This document shows, in pieces, positions 1 to 5,424 of a DNA stretch of 16,877 bases (position 1 is the stretch's first letter; every line of letters starts with the position of its first letter). The stretch comes from an uncultured Spartobacteria bacterium (GTDB taxonomy: Bacteria; Verrucomicrobiota; Verrucomicrobiia; Chthoniobacterales; Terrimicrobiaceae), in contig CALCJD010000070.1 in NCBI GenBank assembly GCA_937960895.1, positions 1-16,877 of the forward strand. The letters run 5' to 3'. The position numbers and the translations under genes are program-made. Below the pieces are notes generated by a model, which was not told the origin of the DNA, made no database searches, and worked only from the letters and a program-made list of their open reading frames with translations.

Positions 1-48
1 GACGACGCACGGAATCCGCGGGTCAGCGTTTCAGCTTTTTGACTCACG

Positions 49-90
49 CTTTCCACCTTCCACTTTCCTCTTTCCTCCTTCCTCCTTCCG
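49..90 (-). repeat. Six-unit array of 7-base repeats (NGGAARG on the minus strand)
   Basis: Read on the plus strand, six consecutive 7-base units fit CYTTCCN: CTTTCCA, CCTTCCA, CTTTCCT, CTTTCCT, CCTTCCT, CCTTCCG, followed by a degenerate seventh unit. On the minus strand the unit is NGGAARG. The array ends 79 bases before the ATG of the first PEP-CTERM gene. The same unit (CGGAAAG) recurs on the plus strand at the other end of the window (16859-16877). Function is unknown; a 7-base period cannot keep a reading frame, so it is probably non-coding. Confidence 0.75.
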
Positions 91-169
91 CCTTTTCCCA
101 TCGCTCGGCTCCGGGGGCACTTAAGCATTGAGGAGTCCGGCGGCCTTCGCTAATTTTGCCCTCCCCGCC

Positions 170-1456
170 ATGAAAACCCTTCCTTTCGTATTGGCTTTTC
201 TGGGTGTCATTCTGCTTGTCCGTGCGGATCACGTTTCCTGGACCGGAGCGATCGACGGATCATGGGATAACGCTGGAAATTGGGATCCCTCGATGGTTCC
301 GGGCGAAAATGACACCGCCCTCATTGGTGTCGTCGCGACACCCAACAAAAACCTCCAGCTTGCCGGAGAATCCTATTCGCTGGCCGAACTCAGCTTTCAG
401 GACGGCGGATTCCATCTTTCCGGAAATTCCGACACCACCCTGACTCTGCTCGGCGGCGTGCTCTATTCCGAGGCCTCCGATGACTCGGAAAATGTCATCA
501 CGGCGGACCTGATTCTCGGCGCCGCGGCAAATTCCATTTCCGTTTTTGGCGACGTGCACAGACTGGCGCTGAACAATCTCCTCTCCAACGGACCGCTCAC
601 GACGCACGTGGACGGAGAAGACGGCTGTCTGGAACTCAACGGAACGACCACCGTTCAGGGAACCCTGGTGAAGACCGGCGACGGTCAGGTTTGCATCATG
701 TCGGGTTTCGACCTCACCGCAACGAGCATCCAGGGGGGATTCATTTCCGTCGAAGCCGACGGTTCCCTGGGTGACGTGACGATCGCCGCCGGCTCCGCCC
801 TGTTGATCGACATGGGTGCGACGGCCGCGGCCGGAAAGGTCGAATCCGCGGGCACGTTGATCATTTCGGAGTTCGTCTCGGGCAACGGCACCCTTCAGGC
901 GTCCGAAGGGGTGACAATTCAAAATGGCGGCACCCTTTCCGGCGCGGGCACAATTCAGGGCGACGTGACCATCATGGAGGGCGCCACGGTCGAAGGCGGG
1001 GCCTATTTTGAACCCGCCGGCCTCAGCATCACCGGCAACCTCACCATGAGCGGGACCATGGGAGTCACCATCGTCAACGAACACTTCGACCTCATTGGCT
1101 CCATCAACCTCACCGGCGACCTGAACCTTTCCGGATTGCTTTATGTCCAGATCGTCGACGTGGAAAACGTTGAGGGTCTCTACGGGGTGATCACCTACAC
1201 GGGAGAACTCACCGGGGCCTTCTCCGGCGTCGTCGGCACCAATCCCGGATACCACTACCAGCTGATTTACAATCACGACGAAAAGATGGTTCAGCTTCAG
1301 GTGACGGCCGTTCCCGAGCCCTCCACCGCCGCCCTGCTCGCAACCGCCGGCCTCCTCCTGATCCGCCGCCGAAAAGGACGGGACCATTCCGCCTCCCCCC
1401 GTCGGAGGGGCGGCCTCCGGTCTGTCTCCAAACCATTTTCCATCCGGACTTATTGA
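170..1456 (+). CDS. PEP-CTERM sorting domain protein, beta-solenoid-like surface protein
   Basis: Predicted exported cell-surface protein of 428 residues with no enzymatic motif. Residues 1-20 form a signal peptide (Lys near the start, hydrophobic core, cleavage probably after VRA). The mature N-terminus has the W..AIDGSWDNAGNW...P...D pattern common at the start of Verrucomicrobial autotransporter-repeat proteins. The middle is rich in Gly, Thr, Val and Leu in strand-turn repeats such as GTLVKTGDGQ and GTLSGAGTIQGDV, which suggests a beta-solenoid. A PEP-CTERM signal lies at VPEPSTAALL (PEP at 382-384), followed by a hydrophobic stretch and the basic cluster RRRK at 399-402. Such signals are processed by an exosortase; none is encoded here. 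Unusually, 24 basic and polar residues follow the cluster where most PEP-CTERM proteins stop within a few residues. An in-frame TTG at 128 would add 14 residues, but the ATG at 170 places the signal peptide correctly. No clear Shine-Dalgarno is seen. A weak promoter-like pair (TTGAGG at 128-133, TAATTT at 151-156, 17-base spacing) would give a very short leader. Confidence 0.85.
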   Translation: MKTLPFVLAFLGVILLVRADHVSWTGAIDGSWDNAGNWDPSMVPGENDTALIGVVATPNKNLQLAGESYSLAELSFQDGGFHLSGNSDTTLTLLGGVLYSEASDDSENVITADLILGAAANSISVFGDVHRLALNNLLSNGPLTTHVDGEDGCLELNGTTTVQGTLVKTGDGQVCIMSGFDLTATSIQGGFISVEADGSLGDVTIAAGSALLIDMGATAAAGKVESAGTLIISEFVSGNGTLQASEGVTIQNGGTLSGAGTIQGDVTIMEGATVEGGAYFEPAGLSITGNLTMSGTMGVTIVNEHFDLIGSINLTGDLNLSGLLYVQIVDVENVEGLYGVITYTGELTGAFSGVVGTNPGYHYQLIYNHDEKMVQLQVTAVPEPSTAALLATAGLLLIRRRKGRDHSASPRRRGGLRSVSKPFSIRTY

Positions 1457-1464
1457 CGTCCGGA
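1443..1464 (+). repeat. 7-bp inverted repeat around the stop codon of the first PEP-CTERM gene
   Basis: TCCGGAC (1443-1449) pairs exactly with GTCCGGA (1458-1464). The 8-base loop contains the TGA stop codon at 1454-1456. No U-tract follows, so it is not a standard intrinsic terminator. It could be an mRNA 3'-end structure or a chance hairpin. Confidence 0.4.
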
Positions 1465-1536
1465 AGCCAGCCTGGCCTTCCGCACAAAGACGGCGGATCG
1501 TCCGGGCAAATCCCGCCAGCTGCAGCCCGTTTTGTC

Positions 1537-1809
1537 ATGATGAAGAAATTCCCAAAGCCGTTCGTCCTCCTTGCTGTTGCCCCCTTTCTCCTTCTGACGG
1601 GCTGCGCCCAAAAGGGGGCCGTGTCCGCGCAAAGCGAACCTTCCGTTGCGGAAGACGAAACTCCCGTCGTGCCGGAGGGCGTGCGCAAGGTCGCCCGCTT
1701 TGCGGTCAAGCAGGTCGTCAGCAAACCGGTGAAGGTGGCCATGACGGTCGGGGAGGTGGCGCAGAAAGTGAAAGAGCGGAAAGAGTCCCAGGAAGAACCC
1801 TCCCTGTAA
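1537..1809 (+). CDS. Small predicted lipoprotein of unknown function
   Basis: A 90-residue protein with a clear lipoprotein signal: MMKK, a hydrophobic stretch and the lipobox LLLTGC, so Cys23 would be lipidated after signal peptidase II cleavage. The mature part is about 68 residues, first acidic and Pro-rich (EPSVAEDETPVVPEG), then a Lys/Arg/Val-rich segment likely to form an amphipathic helix, ending in a charged tail. I recognise no domain. The ATG at 1537 (or the next codon, 1540) is chosen because upstream in-frame codons from TTG 1453 would bury the signal peptide. It lies 80 bases downstream of the first PEP-CTERM gene on the same strand and may be cotranscribed. It converges on the gene at 2015-2668. 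The call of lipoprotein is firm; any role is unknown. Confidence 0.7.
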   Translation: MMKKFPKPFVLLAVAPFLLLTGCAQKGAVSAQSEPSVAEDETPVVPEGVRKVARFAVKQVVSKPVKVAMTVGEVAQKVKERKESQEEPSL

Positions 1810-1957
1810 TCCCCGGCCTCCGCTCGGGAAGAGGATCCGGAAACAACTTTTCTTCTCCGCCGGAGCACCGCCGCAAAAGAATGGTCCTGCCGCGAGAAGA
1901 AGGCGTTTCCACATACCCGATCACACGGTGCCGATTTTTGCGAAAGGGACTCCAATC

Positions 1958-1980
1958 CCGAAAAGGGGGCCTTTTGTCGG
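1958..1980. terminator. Possible hairpin between convergent genes
   Basis: In the 205-base gap between convergent genes, AAAAGG (1961-1966) pairs with CCTTTT (1970-1975) around a GGG loop. An alternative fold adds CCGA (1958-1961) with TCGG (1977-1980). Short T-runs occur within the stems only, not after them, so terminator function is weakly supported. Nothing else is recognisable in 1810-2014. Confidence 0.25.
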
Positions 1981-2014
1981 TCCGTCTCCCCGGTCGACGC
2001 CTATGAAGCCAGAC

Positions 2015-2668
2015 TCAGAGAACGCCGCTCACATCCAAAAGGATGATCGTTCCGTAGACAAGCACCAGGGCCTTTCCCAGGCTGTCGTACCGCCTGGTCG
2101 CTCCATAATTGGGCGGCGCCGTCAAACAATAGAGGTCGAGTATGGTATTGGCCAAGGGAACCACACGGAAAAGAGCGTACCAACCGTTTACCCGCATGTT
2201 CCTGAGACGCATAAAATTACACGCCATGCCCAGGAAGATCAGAACAACCGCCCCATTCAGAGGAATAGCCTTCGAGGGAAGTAACACCAAGTTATAACCA
2301 ACCGTCTGCACCAGGGCGCAGAGAAAAAACAGGCCGCGACCGATTCCCCTTCGCTGCGTTCCTTCGGATGACAACGGAACATGGCGCTCCGACGGTTTTC
2401 CGGGACGGGATAATTCCGGATCAGCCGGCCCATAACTCCCCACAAGATCGGGTTCCGTCTCCACGACCGGCACAGGAAGCAAACGCGGCACGGTCGCCGT
2501 CCTCGCCGAAGACCGATTGAAGAGGTCGCCCAACGTCGTCCAGTTCGACCCGCCGGCGGGACAGACCTGGATATCAGGTGTAACGTCCCGATGCTCAAGC
2601 ATATCCCGAAGTTCACCTTCAGCATAAGGCCCGCGTACATCCTCATGGATGAAGAGATAATAGGACAT
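2015..2668 (-). CDS. GYF_2 (DUF4339-like) domain protein with C-terminal membrane segments
   Basis: A 217-residue protein. Residues 2-50 match the GYF_2 pattern: YYLFIHEDVRGPY at the start, an acidic helix (GELRDML), then PDIQVCPAGGSNWTTLGDL with the typical Trp (W43). This small domain is thought to bind proline-rich or other peptide ligands. A Pro-rich linker covers about 60-100. Hydrophobic segments at roughly 112-130, 134-152, 165-184 and 199-214 suggest three or four membrane spans. The part around RLRNMRVNGWYAL...P resembles the repeated signature of small DUF805-like membrane proteins. The N-terminal domain probably faces the cytoplasm, as no signal peptide precedes it. The gene stands alone between the lipoprotein (convergent) and the long PEP-CTERM gene, 245 bases away on the same strand. 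Substrate and partner are unknown. No Shine-Dalgarno is seen; the upstream stretch is AT-rich, with TTATAA at 2721-2726 as a possible -10 box. Confidence 0.75.
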   Translation of the reverse strand: MSYYLFIHEDVRGPYAEGELRDMLEHRDVTPDIQVCPAGGSNWTTLGDLFNRSSARTATVPRLLPVPVVETEPDLVGSYGPADPELSRPGKPSERHVPLSSEGTQRRGIGRGLFFLCALVQTVGYNLVLLPSKAIPLNGAVVLIFLGMACNFMRLRNMRVNGWYALFRVVPLANTILDLYCLTAPPNYGATRRYDSLGKALVLVYGTIILLDVSGVL

Positions 2669-2913
2669 GCGGATTTGGCGGAGGAAAAGAACACAATCTT
2701 AGATCAATGAAAATACCTTTTTATAAGTGCATATCTTAGAGAAAGTTCCCGTATGACTTAATACCTTATCGCAGCCCTGTCGGAGAAAATGGGCGGCGCA
2801 GACGCGAAGGTTCGAATCGCGTTGATTCGCACACCTCCTTGCGTCGGCGCCTCCGGGATCATTTGATTCCTTTCGGGGCGGATCTACGCTTCAGCGTACC
2901 GTGGGCGTCTGCC
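2669..2913. other. Non-coding gap with small hairpins
   Basis: This 245-base gap lies upstream of the GYF_2 gene and downstream of the long PEP-CTERM gene, both on the minus strand. The part at 2700-2760 is AT-rich and probably holds the GYF_2 promoter. ACGCGA (2802-2807) pairs with TCGCGT (2817-2822). TACGC (2885-2889) pairs with GCGTA (2894-2898) around TTCA. GCCTC/GAGGC (2911-2915/2920-2924) overlaps the stop codon of the long gene. None has a T-tract, so no terminator is called. Confidence 0.4.
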
Positions 2914-5172
2914 TCAGGCGAGGCGCTTGCGTCTCCAGAGGAGGAGGCCAAGACCCAAACCGAGGAAGGCGAGTGTGGCGGGTTCCGGAACAACGGAAAA
3001 CTGCACCTGCACGCTGTCCTCCGTAATCAGGAAACCATTCGTGCCGAAGCTCATGTCGAGCAGGAATCCATCCGGAAGGATGTTGACCGCGAAGTCGGTG
3101 TAGTCCAGTCCGCTGGAGGATCCGAACATGATCAACATGTATGGCTGCCCGGACAGCAGACCGCCGGCATTGTGGAAATCAAACACCAGACCGCCCTCGG
3201 CCTCGCTGCCCAGGAATTCGGCGGAGCCCAGATTCAAAAAGTCCGGGGTCGTGCCCAGTTCGAAGACAAAATGCGCTCCCGCCGAGGCGTCAAGGCCTCC
3301 CAGCAGGGAAAGAGTGCCGGGACTGTTTCCCGGCGAAAGGACACTGTCCACGCCGGCGGTGGTCACCACACCGGCAATGATTCCGGACCCGCCGAGCGTT
3401 GCGCCATTGGCCACCTCAACCGCCCCGGCCAGGCTTCCATCGATCAGCAATGTCCCCGCATGGACCTGGGTCAGGCCCTCATAGGTGTTGTCACCGGTCA
3501 GCGTTTGCACACCGCTGCCGACTTTGATCAGGCCACCGGTGCTCCCGCTGACCACTCCGCGAAAGACCGCATCCTCGTTGTTTCCGCCGACGGTCAACGT
3601 TCCCGACCCGAGAACAACCGAACCCGTGTCGTTCGCCGTCCGGCTCGCCAGGGAGCCCACCGACTGGTTCGTGTTGTTGAGATCAAGGATGGCCCCGGTC
3701 GAGATGATCATCGCCGAGTTCAGGCCAAAGGCCTGCGTGGTCGACGCCTTCGCACGCAATCTTCCGGAGTTCAGATGGGTGGGGCCGGTGTAGGTGTTCG
3801 TTCCTCCGAGGTCGATGGATTCCAGCTCAAGCTGGACACCCGTCTGAAACGTGCCCACGGTCAATGCGGTCGGCGTTCCGTTGTCCACGATGTTGGCATC
3901 AATGGTCAGAATGTTGCGGGTGGCATTGCCGGTACTGTTATTGTTGTTGTTGTTGATCAAAATCAACTCCCCGTTCGCTCCCGTCAGATTGCCGTTATGA
4001 ATCCTCGTGTCCCGGGTCATGTCGGACGACACCAGGATACCGTTCGCCACGGTCAGGGTATTGCCACCCAGATTGACCGACTGACCCGTCCCGCCATTGC
4101 CGAAACGGAGGGAATTCAGGGCGAGATCGGCGCTGAGAGATCCGGAAAGCCCTCCATTCAGGGTGGTGATGTTGGCGTCCTCCGTCCATGCCGAGACATT
4201 GTTGGAAGCGGTGTAATCCGAAAAAGCGACGACATTGCCGTTCTCATCAACCGCCGCCCAGTTGGCGGTGCCGACAAGCATTCCCGGCCCGAGAAGACCG
4301 TTGGCGTCACCGGAGTTGGAAACATGGATCGCTCCGGATGCCGGCAACACGAACCGGCCGAGAGCCCCCACTTCGCGTGTGACCATTCCCAGATTGACAC
4401 TCATGCTGCCGGAGCCCGTCCTGGTGGCCGTAAGCGTCGAGGCCCCCGCGGCGAATGTTGTGTTGTTGAACGTCTGGGAACTGGCCGTGTTGTTCTTTCC
4501 GGTCAGGGACAGGGATCCCCCCGCCAGCTGCAGGCCCGATGACGGATTGATGATATCGGAGACCGGGGCCGCACCGGCGTTGAAATTCAGCAGCAGGGTG
4601 CCTCCCTCAACGCGGGTCGGCCCGGCATAGGTATTGACCCCGGTCAGGGTGAGTTGTCCCTGCCCGGTTTTGGTCAGACCATAACCATTTCCGCCGTCCG
4701 CGATGGGACTTTGAATGACCAGCGTCGCGCCGGCATTGACGACGTTGATGTTCCCCGAGGCGAGAAGAAGCAGCGGATCACTAAACGCCAGGGTCAGCGT
4801 CGCCGAGGTCGCATTGACTCCCAGAACGATCAGATCGTTCGCGCCGCCCGCTCCCGTCAGCCCGAGCCCGCTTCCCGAGAGGGTCGACGAGGAATTGCTG
4901 TTCCAGAGCAGACTTCCCCAAGTTTGCGTCATGCCGTTGGTCAGCGACGCGGGAAGCGGACCACCGTAAACGTCATCGACAAAAACCGCCTGATCCAATC
5001 CGGTCGGCAGCGCGCCGCCCTGCCAGTTCTCCGGCGTGCTCAGAACCGTCCCGGCCTCGAAATACACATCGTCGGCACGGGAAGGCGAAACCATCACCAC
5101 GCTGAGACAGAGCAGGGATACCGATTTCGTCAGGTGACGAAAGACAACCGAGGGGGAAGTGAAGGATTCCAT
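2914..5172 (-). CDS. Autotransporter-associated beta strand repeat protein with PEP-CTERM signal
   Basis: Predicted secreted or surface-anchored protein of 752 residues. A signal peptide covers residues 1 to about 35 (MESFTSPSVVFRHLTKSVSL and on to SRA, with mature DDVYF). The first mature residues have the NWQGGALPTGLDQAVF pattern typical of these proteins. Autotransporter-associated strand repeats are clear at about 165-195 (GLTKTGQGQLTLTGVNTYAG), 455-478 (LGGTNTYTGPTHLNSGRL) and 547-578 (GLIKVGSGVQTLTGDNTYEG), so a long beta-solenoid is expected. There is no C-terminal barrel. The end is a PEP-CTERM signal: VVPEP (PEP at 729-731), a Gly/Leu-rich membrane segment, then WRRKRLA as the last residues. 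An exosortase elsewhere would process it. The start at 5172 is chosen for the signal peptide; an upstream in-frame ATG at 5340 would add 56 residues that do not look like a leader. It is divergent from the heparinase-family gene and shares its promoter region. Adhesion to a surface or polysaccharide is plausible but not shown. Confidence 0.88.
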   Translation of the reverse strand: MESFTSPSVVFRHLTKSVSLLCLSVVMVSPSRADDVYFEAGTVLSTPENWQGGALPTGLDQAVFVDDVYGGPLPASLTNGMTQTWGSLLWNSNSSSTLSGSGLGLTGAGGANDLIVLGVNATSATLTLAFSDPLLLLASGNINVVNAGATLVIQSPIADGGNGYGLTKTGQGQLTLTGVNTYAGPTRVEGGTLLLNFNAGAAPVSDIINPSSGLQLAGGSLSLTGKNNTASSQTFNNTTFAAGASTLTATRTGSGSMSVNLGMVTREVGALGRFVLPASGAIHVSNSGDANGLLGPGMLVGTANWAAVDENGNVVAFSDYTASNNVSAWTEDANITTLNGGLSGSLSADLALNSLRFGNGGTGQSVNLGGNTLTVANGILVSSDMTRDTRIHNGNLTGANGELILINNNNNNSTGNATRNILTIDANIVDNGTPTALTVGTFQTGVQLELESIDLGGTNTYTGPTHLNSGRLRAKASTTQAFGLNSAMIISTGAILDLNNTNQSVGSLASRTANDTGSVVLGSGTLTVGGNNEDAVFRGVVSGSTGGLIKVGSGVQTLTGDNTYEGLTQVHAGTLLIDGSLAGAVEVANGATLGGSGIIAGVVTTAGVDSVLSPGNSPGTLSLLGGLDASAGAHFVFELGTTPDFLNLGSAEFLGSEAEGGLVFDFHNAGGLLSGQPYMLIMFGSSSGLDYTDFAVNILPDGFLLDMSFGTNGFLITEDSVQVQFSVVPEPATLAFLGLGLGLLLWRRKRLA
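3937..3954 (-). repeat. Trinucleotide run encoding six Asn
   Basis: Six consecutive GTT/ATT triplets on the plus strand give Asn codons AAC x4, AAT, AAC on the minus strand inside the long PEP-CTERM gene. Slippage would add or remove Asn without breaking the frame. Confidence 0.7.
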
Positions 5173-5227
5173 GCTCACCGCAATAAAACCGTCCCGCGCC
5201 GGAGGGAAGGACATATCACGATACACC

Positions 5228-5235
5228 GTTAACCA
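5228..5235 (-). promoter_or_regulatory. Candidate operator word TGGTTAAC (site 1)
   Basis: TGGTTAAC on the minus strand lies in the divergent promoter region between the long PEP-CTERM gene and the heparinase-family gene. The extended form ATGGTTAAC also occurs at 9606-9614, upstream of the GH16 gene. It is one of four TGSTTAAC copies, all in gene junctions around the LacI-family regulator. Regulator binding is inferred only. Confidence 0.3.
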
Positions 5236-5237
5236 TA

Positions 5238-5251
5238 TGCAACCGGTTTGA
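5238..5251 (+). promoter_or_regulatory. LacI/GalR-type operator-like palindrome
   Basis: TGCAACCGGTTTGA fits the general LacI/GalR operator form TGNAANCGNTTNCA except for one base (G for C near the end). It contains the perfect 8-base palindrome AACCGGTT (5241-5248) with the central CG usual for this family. It lies 66 bases upstream of the long PEP-CTERM gene and about 170 bases upstream of the heparinase-family gene, next to candidate site 1. The LacI-family gene at 9631-10722 is the obvious candidate binder, but this is inference. Confidence 0.4.
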
Positions 5252-5328
5252 GCAGTGACGAACCGGACGTCGAAGCGGACGCCGCCCTTGGCACGCAAAG
5301 CAGGGGAAAAGTGTGGTTCACTGTTAAT

Positions 5329-5355
5329 CCTTCCCGCCACTGGTCACCGGGAAGG
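5329..5355. repeat. 8-bp perfect inverted repeat upstream of the heparinase-family gene
   Basis: CCTTCCCG (5329-5336) and CGGGAAGG (5348-5355) pair exactly across an 11-base spacer. It lies 69 bases upstream of the ATG at 5425 and would be in the 5' leader if transcription starts upstream. It could be a leader hairpin or a dimeric protein's binding site. No T-tract follows. Confidence 0.45.
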
Positions 5356-5424
5356 TAGGAATTCACCATCTTCGGGGTGAGCACACTTTCCTCCCCTTGG
5401 GCGGATGTCTTCTTTCAATCCGCC

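Noticed and set aside
1..42. C-terminal end of a gene entering from the left (frame 1, stop at 40-42)
   Set aside because: Only 13 codons are visible, with no recognisable motif, so a partial gene cannot be supported.
49..90. CRISPR-like array
   Set aside because: The units are 7 bases in direct tandem without spacers, so this is a simple tandem repeat.
260..1387. A 375-codon open frame on the minus strand
   Set aside because: It is antisense to the first PEP-CTERM gene and has no domain or signal; a GC-rich shadow.
2802..2822. GGTTCGAATC, the T-loop motif of tRNA, at 2809-2818
   Set aside because: The five bases on each side do not pair as a T-stem (only one Watson-Crick and one wobble pair of five), and no acceptor, D or anticodon arm can be drawn upstream. 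A different 6-bp hairpin fits better.
2839..4542. A 567-codon open frame on the plus strand
   Set aside because: It is antisense to the long PEP-CTERM gene, whose signal peptide, repeats and sorting signal are all recognisable. The frame is Arg/Gln/Gly-rich without domains.
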